In this document: positions 56,864-64,000 of the stretch, piece by piece
Position numbering within the stretch: the stretch's first letter is position 1
How the letters are laid out: each line of letters begins with the position of its first letter
Made by a program: the position numbers and the translations under genes
The notes under the pieces: model-generated
What the model was told of the DNA's origin: nothing
Databases searched by the model: none
What the model saw: the letters and a program-made list of their open reading frames with translations, nothing else
Assembly (NCBI GenBank): GCA_910575835.1
Contig: CAJTGB010000021.1
Span: 16,807-80,806, forward strand
DNA length: 64,000 bases
Source of the DNA: Lachnospiraceae bacterium
GTDB taxonomy: Bacteria > Bacillota > Clostridia > Lachnospirales > Lachnospiraceae
Direction: 5' to 3'

Positions 56864-56898
56864 GCGGTCAGAAAAATCTCTCCGATTTTTCCGACTGC
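56864..56898. other. Long hairpin beside oriT
   Basis: GCGGTC-A-GAAAAATC pairs with GATTTTTC-C-GACTGC, loop of five. It lies just on the leading side of the predicted nick. It may act in single-strand form during transfer or replication. Confidence 0.55.
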
Positions 56899-56905
56899 GT
56901 TTACA

Positions 56906-56947
56906 GGGTGTAACACACTACACTTTGCCCTGCAAAGAGCCGTGTGC
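56906..56947 (-). other. oriT: oriT of MobV (pMV158) type
   Basis: Read on the minus strand: GCACAC, then an inverted repeat CTTTGC-AGG-GCAAAG, then TAGTGTGTTA flanked by GTGTA / TACAC arms. This copies the pMV158 layout (GCACAC, CTTTAT..ATAAAG, TAGTGTG/TTA). The predicted cut is between 56914 and 56913 on the minus strand. Transfer would then lead away from the relaxase gene, which enters last, as expected for MobV. The relaxase gene is 270 bases away. Confidence 0.88.
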
Positions 56948-57216
56948 CAGACGTTCCCTCTGGACTCCCTTATGGCAGGTCTTACGCCCTGCTATCCTAC
57001 GCCTTGCGGCTTCGGATAAAAGAACGGCGGCATGACGGTTACAGCTCTTGCGAGGGAGTATCCCAAAAACACCGTCACCATCGTCATGACCGTCATGCAG
57101 GGGATAAGGGTGACAGTTACGGCAATCGGCAGGGGGCATCCCAAAACTGCCGTCACCACCGTCACCGCTGTCACCCAAAGGGCAGTTACCCGCCGAAGAA
57201 AGGAAGATGATGGATT

Positions 57217-58182
57217 ATGCCCTATGCAATCCTGCGTTTCCAGAAACGCAAAGCGGGCGGCGTTGCGGCTTGCGAACGCCACAACGAGCGGAAGAAAGAA
57301 GCCTACAAAAGCAACCCAGATATCGACATGGAACGCTCTAAAAATAACTATCATCTTGTCGCACCGCCAAAGTACACCTATAAGAAAGAGATTAACCGAA
57401 AGGTAGCCGAAGCAGGGTGCAGGACAAGGAAAGACAGCGTGATGATGGTGGAAACGCTCATCACGGCTTCACCAGAATTTATGAACCAGTTACCGCCCGA
57501 AGAACAGAAAGCGTATTTTACGATGGCTCTGGATTTCATTTCGGAGCGTGTCGGGGAGCAGAATATCCTCTCCGCAGTCGTCCACATGGACGAGAGAACG
57601 CCCCATATGCACCTCTGCTTTGTGCCGATTACACCAGACAATAAGCTGTCCGCCAAAACAATTTTAGGCAATCAAAAGAGCCTGTCGGAGTGGCAGACCG
57701 CCTACCATGAGCGGATGTCCTCACGTTGGAATCAGCTTGAGAGAGGTCAATCTTCGATGGAAACCAAGCGGAAACACGTCCCCACATGGCTCTATAAGTT
57801 GGGCGGCAGGCTTGATAAGCAGTATGGGGAAATCGTGTCTGCCCTGTCCGACATCAACGCCTTTAACGCAGGGAAAAAGCGTGACAAGGCTCTGGAACTG
57901 GTTGCCGCATGGCTGCCCGAAGTGGAGAAATTCTCTAAGGAAATCGGCAGACAGCAGGCGTATATCGACAGCTTAAAGGAGCAAATCGGGCAGGAAGCCG
58001 ACTATGCAGGGCGTATGCGTGATGAAAAGTACGAGCAGGAATTAAAGGTGCAGAAAGCCAACCAGAGGATATTTGAATTGCAGAGAACCAACGAGCAGAT
58101 GGGGCGGCTGCTCTCAAAGATACCGCCAGAAGTGTTGGAAGAATTACAGAGAACAGGCAGAAACAAATCAAGAGAAAGGTAA
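57217..58182 (+). CDS. MobV (Pre/Mob) relaxase
   Basis: 321 residues; nicks oriT and pilots the strand. Early RFQKRKAGGVAACERHNERK and NYHLV correspond to motif I region, and HMDERTPHMHLCFVP near residue 127 is the metal-binding HxxxxxxHxH motif III. A long coiled coil ends the protein. Counterpart of TnpZ in Tn4451. Start ATG follows GAAAGGAAG. Its target oriT lies just upstream on the opposite strand. Coupling protein and T4SS must come from a helper. Confidence 0.95.
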   Translation: MPYAILRFQKRKAGGVAACERHNERKKEAYKSNPDIDMERSKNNYHLVAPPKYTYKKEINRKVAEAGCRTRKDSVMMVETLITASPEFMNQLPPEEQKAYFTMALDFISERVGEQNILSAVVHMDERTPHMHLCFVPITPDNKLSAKTILGNQKSLSEWQTAYHERMSSRWNQLERGQSSMETKRKHVPTWLYKLGGRLDKQYGEIVSALSDINAFNAGKKRDKALELVAAWLPEVEKFSKEIGRQQAYIDSLKEQIGQEADYAGRMRDEKYEQELKVQKANQRIFELQRTNEQMGRLLSKIPPEVLEELQRTGRNKSRER

Positions 58183-58189
58183 AAAGTGA

Positions 58190-59044
58190 ATGAAGAAACA
58201 GGATTTTAAGGTGTTAAAGACCAAAGATTTATACCCGTTTCCCGACAATCCGTTTCATGTTGTGGAGGATGAAACGCTGTCAGAGTTAGCGGAAAGCATC
58301 AAGGAATTTGGCATTGTCACGCCGATAATCACACGCCCGAAAGAGGACGGGAACGGTTATGAAGTGATTGCGGGGCAGCGGCGTGTCCGTGCGTCCGAAC
58401 TTGCAGGTATAAATACCGTGCCTGCATTTGTCCTGCCCTTAGACCGTGACCGAGCCATCATCACCCTTGTAGACAGTAATTTACAGCGTGAAAATATCCT
58501 GCCATCGGAGCGGGCGTTTGCCTACAGGATGAAATCCGAAGCCATGAAGCGGCAGGGTTTCCGCACAGACTTAACCTCGTCACAAGTTGTGACGAAGTTG
58601 CGGACGGACGACAAAGTGGCACAGGGCTTCGGCGTGGGCAGGATGACCGTCCAGCGTTTTATCCGCCTGACGGAACTGATACCGCCGATTTTGCAGATGG
58701 TGGACGAGGGGAAAATCGCCCTCACACCTGCGGTGGAACTGTCCTTTTTGAAGAAAGACGAGCAGGAAAATCTCTTTGCCACGATGGAGAGCGAAGAAGC
58801 AACGCCCTCACTCTCACAGGCACAGCGGATGAAAAGCATGAGCCAGAGCGGGCAGCTTGACATGGATATGATATTTTCCATTATGACGGAGGAAAAGGGA
58901 AACCAGAAAGAAACCTTGAAAATCAACACAAGCAAACTGAAAAAATACTTTCCGAAGGACACAACGCCGAAGCAGATGGAGGAAACCATCATCCGACTTC
59001 TGGAACGTGAGTTGCAGAGAAAACGGAGCAGGGACAGCCGCTAA
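58190..59044 (+). CDS. ParB-type protein of the IME
   Basis: 284 residues. ParB nuclease-fold motifs VTPIITRPKEDG, AGQRRVRASELAG and NLQRENILPSERAFAY, then helix-turn-helix GRMTVQRFIRLTEL. Clearly related to the ICE ParB at 34046-34990 but shorter, and no ParA is encoded in the IME. It follows the relaxase gene by seven bases. It might use the ICE or host ParA, or act as a regulator. Confidence 0.9.
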   Translation: MKKQDFKVLKTKDLYPFPDNPFHVVEDETLSELAESIKEFGIVTPIITRPKEDGNGYEVIAGQRRVRASELAGINTVPAFVLPLDRDRAIITLVDSNLQRENILPSERAFAYRMKSEAMKRQGFRTDLTSSQVVTKLRTDDKVAQGFGVGRMTVQRFIRLTELIPPILQMVDEGKIALTPAVELSFLKKDEQENLFATMESEEATPSLSQAQRMKSMSQSGQLDMDMIFSIMTEEKGNQKETLKINTSKLKKYFPKDTTPKQMEETIIRLLERELQRKRSRDSR

Positions 59045-59120
59045 CCTTCTTTTTTCGGGAAGTAAATGCAGGAATTTGGAACAGAAGAAAGACAGAATTT
59101 TAAGGAGAATGAGGTAAGGA

Positions 59121-59351
59121 ATGAAAGAAATCCAGTATGAGATTGTAAAGGAAATCGCCGTATTGTCTGCGAGTGACAGCGGCTACACAAAGGAAATCAA
59201 TCTTATTTCATGGAACGGGAGAGAGCCGAAATATGACATCCGCAGCTTTTCCCCGAACCGTGAGAAGTGCGGAAAGGGTATCACGTTGAACGCTGATGAA
59301 GCAGCGGCACTCCTTGAAGCATTACAGAAAGAAGTAAACAGCGGGGATTGA
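59121..59351 (+). CDS. YdbC-like (PC4-fold) ssDNA-binding protein
   Basis: 76 residues: KEINLISWNGREPKYDIRSF and GKGITLNADEAAALLEAL match the YdbC/PC4-like family, which binds single-stranded nucleic acid. Fits a role in transfer or replication. AAGGAGAAT upstream. Located between parB and tnpW. Confidence 0.85.
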   Translation: MKEIQYEIVKEIAVLSASDSGYTKEINLISWNGREPKYDIRSFSPNREKCGKGITLNADEAAALLEALQKEVNSGD

Positions 59352-59421
59352 TGGTATCTGATTGACAGGGCGGGGCGTTTCCAGACGTTCTCCTGCCCTG
59401 TCTGGAAAGGAAGATTTAAGT

Positions 59422-59613
59422 ATGGGCGAGGATAGGAAAACAACTGGAAGAAGAAAGCGTATTGTGCCAAAAGGGCAAGTACAAATGATTATCAGTCGAG
59501 AATATATCGGCACACAGACCGTTGCAGAAGCGTTTGTCCCGATTATCTCCGAGGATATTCGGAAGAAGATTGCCGAGGGCGACACCTTCGACAATGAGGG
59601 GCTGTCCGCTTAG
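59422..59613 (+). CDS. tnpW: TnpW-family transposon protein
   Basis: 63 residues; ATG at 59422 after AAGGAAG. Conserved core RKRIVPKGQVQMIISREYIGT is not present as such in other families; the tail has FVPIISEDIRKKI. TnpW lies just before TnpX in Tn4451-type elements, as here. Role not settled. Confidence 0.78.
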   Translation: MGEDRKTTGRRKRIVPKGQVQMIISREYIGTQTVAEAFVPIISEDIRKKIAEGDTFDNEGLSA

Positions 59614-59666
59614 AATGTACGCAATGGAACATGAAAACGTTAGGACAGATATGGAGGTTTTACAGT

Positions 59667-61598
59667 ATGGCAGGAATAAGAACGGAGAACAAGATTTATG
59701 AAGTCGGCATTTACTGCCGCTTATCAAAGGACGATGGCACGGATAACGAGAGTGCGAGCATTGCGACACAAAAATCCATCCTCACGGATTATGTGAAAAG
59801 GCAGGGATGGCATTTAGCAAAAACGTATGTTGACGATGGCTACTCTGGAACAAATTTCCAAAGACCAAGTTTCCAGAATATGATTAAGGACATTGAAAAC
59901 GGGCTGATAAACTGCGTGATTACAAAAGATTTATCCCGTCTGGGGAGGAACTATCTTGATTGTGGGTTATATCTGGAAGTCTTTTTCCCAGAGCATAACG
60001 TGAGGTATATAGCGGTCAATGACGGCGTGGACACCTTAAACAAATCCGCTATGGACATCACGCCTTTCCGCAACATCCTAAACGAAATGTATTCTGCCGA
60101 TGTGTCAGTCAAGATAAAATCGGCGTACCGTGCGAGGTTTCAGCAGGGGAAATTCATGGGAACAACAGCCCCTTATGGCTATGTCAAAGACCCTGCCGAC
60201 CACAACCATCTGCTGATAGATGACAAAGTTGCCCATGTGGTAAGGGAGATATTCGACCTTGCGTTAGCGGGCAACGGCATCGCCAAAATCCGCAAGCACA
60301 TCAACAAACAGCATATCCTACGCCCTGCCGCTTATGCGGTGGAGCAAGGGGCAACAGGCTATGAGCGGTACTTTGAGGATAACGAGGAAAACCGTTATAT
60401 TTGGAGCGAGAACAGCGTGAGGGGCATTTTAAGAAGCCCGATATATGCGGGCAACCTTGCAGGCTACAAGCGGATTGCAGCCAACATGAAAAGCAAGAAA
60501 CGCCCCTCTAAGCTGCCCGAAGAATGGGAAGTGATACCAGACACCCATGAGGGGATAGTCACGCAGGAGGAATTTGACACCGTACAGCAGCTTATGACGA
60601 GCCGCAGGCGGGAGCAGAACGCAGGGGGATTTGAGAATATCTTTTCGGGCGTTATCAAGTGTGCGGACTGCGGCTATGCGATGCGGGCGGCGAGTGCCAA
60701 CAGGAGGAAACGCCCCGACATCATCGACTGCGTACAATACACCTGCAATAATTATGGCAGATATGGCAATGTTATGTGTACCGCACACAGCATTGAAGCG
60801 AGGGACTTATTCAATGCCGTCCTTGCCGACATCAACCGCTTTGCGGATATGGCGGTCAATGATGAAAAGGCGGTCAGAGCCATAGAAAGGCGGCTCACGG
60901 AAACAGACCAGAGCAGGGCGAAATCATTAGAGAAAGAAAAGAAGAAGCTGAACAAACGCCTTGCGGAGCTTGACAGGCTGTTTTCCTCTCTCTATGAGGA
61001 CAAGGTAATGGAGCGTATCACGGAGCGGAATTTTGAGATGATGTCGGGGAAATACCAGAAAGAGCAGCTTGAAATTGAAGCACGGCTGAAAGAGGTAACG
61101 GAAACGCTCAATGACAGCTATGAGAAATCGCAGGGCGTGAGGGACTTTCTATCCCTAATCCGCAACTATCAGGGGCTGAAAGAGTTGGACGCAACCATCA
61201 TAAACGCACTCATAGACAAGATACTTGTTTCGGAACGTGAGAAACTTGCGGACGGGACAGTAAGGCAGGAAATCAAGATTTACTATAAATTCATCGGCTT
61301 TGTCGGTGAATTACATATCACACCCACAAAGCGGTGGACGGCGTTAAAGCCTAAAAATTGTACGGTGTGCGGTGTTGAATACGTCCCCAGCTCTGGAATA
61401 TCAAAGTATTGTCCCGCTTGTGCTAAGAGGATACAGAGGGAGAAATCAAACGAGAGCAAACGCAGGAGTAGGGAGAGGAACCGAAGGGCATGTATTGAAC
61501 TGTCCGCAAAAAATGACCGACTGATTTGGAACAGCGTCAAGGCAGGCTCGAAAGGCAGGGCAATATGTTCCCAGAGGTTGAAGTTTACCGCTATGTGA
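59667..61598 (+). CDS. tnpX: Large serine recombinase TnpX-type, integrase of the IME
   Basis: 643 residues as integrated. Resolvase catalytic domain with active Ser in IYCRLSKDDG, followed by the recombinase domain and a zinc ribbon (VIKCADCGYAM ... CNNYGRYGNVMC), a coiled coil, and an extra C-terminal CTVCGVEYV ... YCPACAKRI finger. ATG at 59667 has GGAGG. The frame runs across attR (61523): the last 24 codons are helicase-gene sequence. In the excised circle the frame would end as CTG-ATG-TAG, giving 620 residues. Confidence 0.94.
   Translation: MAGIRTENKIYEVGIYCRLSKDDGTDNESASIATQKSILTDYVKRQGWHLAKTYVDDGYSGTNFQRPSFQNMIKDIENGLINCVITKDLSRLGRNYLDCGLYLEVFFPEHNVRYIAVNDGVDTLNKSAMDITPFRNILNEMYSADVSVKIKSAYRARFQQGKFMGTTAPYGYVKDPADHNHLLIDDKVAHVVREIFDLALAGNGIAKIRKHINKQHILRPAAYAVEQGATGYERYFEDNEENRYIWSENSVRGILRSPIYAGNLAGYKRIAANMKSKKRPSKLPEEWEVIPDTHEGIVTQEEFDTVQQLMTSRRREQNAGGFENIFSGVIKCADCGYAMRAASANRRKRPDIIDCVQYTCNNYGRYGNVMCTAHSIEARDLFNAVLADINRFADMAVNDEKAVRAIERRLTETDQSRAKSLEKEKKKLNKRLAELDRLFSSLYEDKVMERITERNFEMMSGKYQKEQLEIEARLKEVTETLNDSYEKSQGVRDFLSLIRNYQGLKELDATIINALIDKILVSEREKLADGTVRQEIKIYYKFIGFVGELHITPTKRWTALKPKNCTVCGVEYVPSSGISKYCPACAKRIQREKSNESKRRSRERNRRACIELSAKNDRLIWNSVKAGSKGRAICSQRLKFTAM
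61523..61525. other. attR core (GAT) of the IME
   Basis: GAT before TTGGAACAGCG; reading from here gives LEQRQGRLERQGN, the helicase motif VI. Matches the GAT at 50494. Confidence 0.82.
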
Positions 61599-62464
61599 CG
61601 GAACAGACTTTTGATGCCTACCTCTTTCAGTTGGTGGAGGGAAAGCAGAAATTTATCAGCCAGATAATGACGAGCAAAAGCCCCGTCCGTTCTGCCGAGG
61701 ACGTGGACGAAGTGGCTCTCTCCTTTGCGGAGGTCAAAATGCTTGCCACAGGCGACGAGCGTTTCAAGGAAAAAATGGATTTGGATATGCAGGTGGCGAA
61801 GCTGAAAGTCTTGAAGCAGAGCTATCTTTCCGAGCATTACGACCTTGAGGACAGGATACTGAAGCACTACCCGCAGGAGATTAAAGACTATGAGGAACGC
61901 ATTACAGCCTATGGGAATGATGTGGAGATTGCCAGTCAGCATAAGCCGCAGGGGGAGGATAAGTTCTGCCCCATGACCTTAAAAGGCGTGACCTACAAAG
62001 AAAAAGCGGATGCAGGCGAGATGCTTCTTGCCATCTGTAAGGAAAATCCGTTGTCACAGCCTATAGAAATTGGCAGCTACCGTGGCTTTCAGATGGAGGT
62101 TTACTATGATACCGTCAATGCCCACTACTGTTTAAATCTCTGCGGAATGAGGAAACACAAGGTGGATTTAGGCGTGGACGCTCTGGGCAATCTGACCAGA
62201 ATTGAAAATGAGATTGCCAAACTCCCTGCCAGACTGGAAGCCGCCAAGACCAGAAAGGAGGAAACCATCGCACAGCTTGAAACAGCAAAAGAGGAAGTAA
62301 AGAAACCATTTGCCTTTGAAAATGAGCTGAAAGAAAAGACGGAAAGGCTGAACGCCCTCAATATCGAACTGAATCTGAATGAAAAGGACAACGCTGTTAT
62401 TGACGATGAGCAAGAGCAGAACGGTGAGCCGGCAGAGAAAAAAAGTGCGGACAGGGAGAGGTAA
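61526..62464 (+). pseudogene. ICE helicase giant, 3' part (motif VI onward)
   Basis: 312 codons that continue the frame of 42949-50496 when the IME is removed. Begins with LEQRQGRLERQGNMFPE, helicase motif VI with its arginine finger, then the conserved YRYVTEQTFDAYLFQ and a coiled-coil tail ending in KKSADRER. No start codon or ribosome site of its own (opens with TTG by chance), so it is not expected to be made alone. Confidence 0.92.
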
Positions 62465-62480
62465 AATCCAGTTTGCACAT

Positions 62481-62509
62481 TTGTATTGCTTTATTTTGGG
62501 CAGTATAAT
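62481..62509 (+). promoter_or_regulatory. Predicted promoter after the helicase gene
   Basis: TTGTAT (62481), 17-base spacer, TATAAT (62504-62509), ahead of the 109-residue gene. Confidence 0.65.
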
Positions 62510-62544
62510 AAGTGACGGTAAGAAAAAATCGGAGGTGAGGAAGA

Positions 62545-62874
62545 ATGTCTGATGCGTTCAGATTTGAAACTTTTGTAGACGTCCACAGCAATATCTTTAA
62601 TGAATACCTCGGTTCTGTCATCGCAAAGCTGTCCAGAGAAAATGAGGGATACCGTGCCGTGAGAGCCGAGATTGAGAGCCTTTATGAGAAATATCCGAAA
62701 GTCTTAGGCGTGTTTGATACGGAAACATCGGAGGAACTGACCGAGGAAGAATGTGCCGCACTTATTAAAGTGATGGAGCTTAGGAACAAACTCACGGATA
62801 TAGAGATGCAGTCTGTCTACTTCCGTGGATGCTATGACTGCATAGGGTATCTAAAAAAAGCAGGGATTTTATAA
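62545..62874 (+). CDS. ICE-conserved hypothetical, 109 residues
   Basis: Helical acidic protein (FRFETFVDVHSNIFNEYLGS, TEEECAALIKVMELRNKL, FRGCYDCIGYLKKAGIL). Good GGAGGTGAGG. It commonly follows the helicase in this ICE type as far as I recall, but no function is known. Confidence 0.75.
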   Translation: MSDAFRFETFVDVHSNIFNEYLGSVIAKLSRENEGYRAVRAEIESLYEKYPKVLGVFDTETSEELTEEECAALIKVMELRNKLTDIEMQSVYFRGCYDCIGYLKKAGIL

Positions 62875-62890
62875 TGGACTGACCGAGAAT

Positions 62891-62927
62891 AAGGCGGTGT
62901 CGGCGTGAGTGCTGATACCGCCTTTGT
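62891..62927 (+). terminator. Terminator
   Basis: GGCGGTGTC / GATACCGCC stem, short T run. Confidence 0.8.
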
Positions 62928-63029
62928 TATCTCTATTGGGTAGAAATAATAAGTGGGACATGGTATAATTAGGAAAATATAAAATGCCACAATTCAAAGG
63001 CAATTGAATATGTACGAAAGGGCTAGTTT

Positions 63030-63573
63030 ATGAATATAGATTTAAATGAACGCTTGAAAAAGTCAATGATTTATCAGCAATTAGAAGAAAAGTGCAATGA
63101 AAAAGGACAGCATGAGGTTTTAACACTTGTATCAGATGTTGGAAATTTTGCAATAGAGCGTTTAAAAACAGTGATTAAAAATATGCCAGAGTTTACATTG
63201 CATGATGAAACTCATATTTTTAATATGCTTGCTATTATCGACAAAATTATACCGAAAAATAATATGAAAGAACTGTCAATTCCAGATTTGTTGATGCTGA
63301 TTATATCAGTTTTTCTGCATGATATTGGTATGGCTCCTGATGAAACTTATATTTTGGTATGGAAAAATCAACTTTCCGACATTGATAGTAATGAGGAGTT
63401 AGAAAAAGAGAGGGAAAGATTTGCTCGTTTTCGTTTGACGTATACACATCAGTTATCTGATATTGAACGACTTTTAATGGAAGGAGAATATGGTAAAGCA
63501 CAACTTCTCGAAGATTTTATAATTACAGAATATATAAGAACAACACATTCAATGCGTGCAAGGGAAATTGTAC
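63030..63573 (+). pseudogene. HD-domain protein, truncated by insertion
   Basis: About 181 residues of a longer protein. HDETHIFNMLAIID and VFLHDIGMAPDE give the HD metal motif; RTTHSMRAREIV is where related proteins continue with a further His. The frame is lost at 63571-63584, where a hairpin-rich foreign sequence starts. Similar full-length proteins join an HD domain to an Hsp90-like ATPase, probably a defence or signalling role. An extended -10 (TGGTATAAT, 62961-62969) may drive it. AT-rich, unlike the ICE genes beside it. Confidence 0.78.
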
Positions 63574-63846
63574 CAAGCCGCTAGCGCGGCGGCTAGCCCT
63601 AAGTATGTGAAATTACACTTTTTTCTTAAAATTTTCATTTTTCACAAAATAATAGTAGCAGTTTTTGTATATATGTTTTATTGTTGAATCACCACAAGAC
63701 AACTTAAAACACAACAAAAACTGCTATGCTTATGTTATCATGGATTTTCAAACTCAACAACTATATTTCGGAAAATTTTTACCGCCCGCCTCCACATAAA
63801 TGATGTTTCCCTCACTTTTCCATCATTTTTTCAAGGAGGTTCCATT

Positions 63847-63948
63847 ATGGACAAATATTTATCTGTTTTCCGGGAGATGATCTCCCTGCGCGGTCTTACT
63901 GTGAAGTGCTATACTAAAGTTGTAACGGGAGTGGCTAATGAGATATAA
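63847..63948 (+). pseudogene. Tyrosine integrase fragment
   Basis: 33 codons opening with MDKYLSVFREMISLRGLT, the start of a tyrosine recombinase that accompanies IS91-like transposases in gut Firmicutes. After that the frame leaves the family and stops, at the border with the next IS. AAGGAGG upstream. Confidence 0.7.
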
Positions 63949-63976
63949 TAAAAATCACAAGAAAGAGGTATTCATT

Positions 63977-64000
63977 ATGTCACAAAATTACACCCCCGAA
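63977..64000 (+). CDS. IS3-family transposase OrfA start (partial)
   Basis: Eight codons, MSQNYTPE, the usual start of an IS3-family OrfA, with GAAAGAGG upstream; cut by the window edge. Confidence 0.6.

Larger units (their letters stand above)
56632..57176. repeat. Symmetric array of GGTGAC-type repeats around oriT
   Basis: Four copies of a roughly 43-base unit built of 9-base GGTGACRGC steps and ending in GGGATACCC or GGGATGCCC. Direct copies at 56632-56674 and 56729-56771; inverted copies at 57053-57098 and 57132-57176. The midpoint of inner and outer pairs falls at about 56912 and 56904, within bases of the predicted nick. Most likely a replication or transfer origin with iteron-like sites. 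Confidence 0.75.
50497..61525. mobile_element. Tn4451-like tet(O) integrative mobilizable element in the helicase gene
   Basis: About 11,029 bp between GAT repeats. Gene order: tnpV, tet(O), KTR protein, three sigma-like genes, small membrane protein, RepA-like ATPase, oriT, MobV relaxase (TnpZ-like), ParB, YdbC-like, tnpW, tnpX recombinase. It has no conjugation machinery, so transfer depends on a helper ICE. IMEs placed in snf2 genes of streptococcal ICEs, some with tet(O), are known; this one follows that pattern in a Clostridia ICE. Deleting the interval restores a continuous 2828-codon gene, which defines the ends. Confidence 0.92.
33141..62940. mobile_element. ICE segment (Tn1549-like gene content), interrupted by an IME
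   Basis: From parA to the gene after the helicase, content and order match the accessory part of large Firmicutes ICEs: ParA/ParB, Cna-B adhesin, a series of small conserved genes, and a methylase/helicase giant. No integrase, ICE relaxase or T4SS gene is inside the window, so the borders are approximate and the element may extend to the right or be incomplete. The left border is placed where the AT-rich island ends. Confidence 0.65.
63574..64000 (+). mobile_element. Nested insertion sequences at right edge
   Basis: Starts after CAAG with a hairpin (GCTAG...CTAGC at 63580-63597). About 270 noncoding bases with AT-rich segments follow, then an integrase-like stub (63847-63948) and the start of an IS3-family orfA. 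A hairpin next to CAAG is how IS91-like elements end, but this is only suggestive; the element runs beyond the window. Confidence 0.6.

Noticed and set aside
57032..57406. 124-codon frame starting in the oriT region
   Set aside because: Encoded by the inverted GGTGAC repeats and overlapping the relaxase gene; low-complexity Thr/Val composition marks it as noncoding.
61526..62464. Independent gene starting with TTG
   Set aside because: It opens in the middle of helicase motif VI and joins exactly to the upstream helicase frame; no ribosome site.

Overview
The window is a piece of a gut Firmicutes chromosome, most likely a Lachnospiraceae (Clostridia) species. This is inferred from gene content and style: a PPi-type phosphofructokinase, GlpP/GlpK with an anaerobic glycerol-3-phosphate dehydrogenase plus DUF1667 module, MutS2, YhaM, an RlmD with a C-terminal extension, a lipoprotein sugar binder, and strong AGGAGG ribosome binding sites. 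It carries a resident integrative conjugative element (ICE) segment. Species cannot be fixed from the sequence alone.

1-30.1 kb is core chromosome. It holds a carbohydrate ABC importer (binding lipoprotein plus two permeases, minus strand), a small membrane protein, an AraC regulator divergent from a GH2 beta-galactosidase, pyridoxamine kinase, tRNA-Arg(ACG) with a 50-residue DUF1667-like mini-protein, and phosphofructokinase. Next come a membrane pseudokinase/repeat protein coupled to a secreted surface protein, the glycerol cluster (glpP-glpK-glpA-glpB-DUF1667), an amidase, a two-component system, mutS2, a catalytically dead HtrA-like PDZ protein, yhaM and rlmD. Several genes here have short tandem duplications exactly at their 3' ends.

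30.1-33.1 kb is a very AT-rich island: two adjacent cyanophycin-synthetase/RimK-like ATP-grasp ligases, a membrane-anchored protein split by a -1 frame change at an A-AAA-AAG heptamer, and a 35-codon coupled ORF. I cannot assign it to a described pathway.

33.1-62.9 kb is an ICE segment: parA-parB, a 1382-residue thioester/Cna-B adhesin with a sorting signal, a train of small conserved ICE genes, and a giant methylase/SNF2-type helicase gene. No T4SS or ICE relaxase is in the window, so the element either continues to the right or is incomplete. The helicase gene is interrupted by an approximately 11.03-kb Tn4451-like integrative mobilizable element (IME), about 50497-61525. It carries TnpV, tet(O) with its attenuator leader, a KTR-type Cys-rich protein, three sigma-like regulators, a RepA-like ATPase, an oriT of the pMV158/MobV type, a MobV relaxase, ParB, a YdbC-like protein, TnpW and a large serine recombinase. 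The IME splits the helicase exactly in front of the motif VI arginine-finger block. Removing it restores one 2828-codon reading frame through a GAT repeat.

62.9-64 kb holds an HD-domain gene truncated by a hairpin-ended insertion, itself carrying an integrase-gene stub cut by the start of an IS3-family element that runs off the window.

The strongest unusual signals are the nested IME in motif VI, the oriT sitting at the centre of a roughly 540-bp symmetric inverted-repeat array, the recombinase gene whose 3' end crosses attR, a tnpV gene embedded out of frame inside the helicase gene, and the ATP-grasp island. The two mobile elements share gene families (TnpV, ParB), which suggests the IME is adapted to life inside this ICE type.
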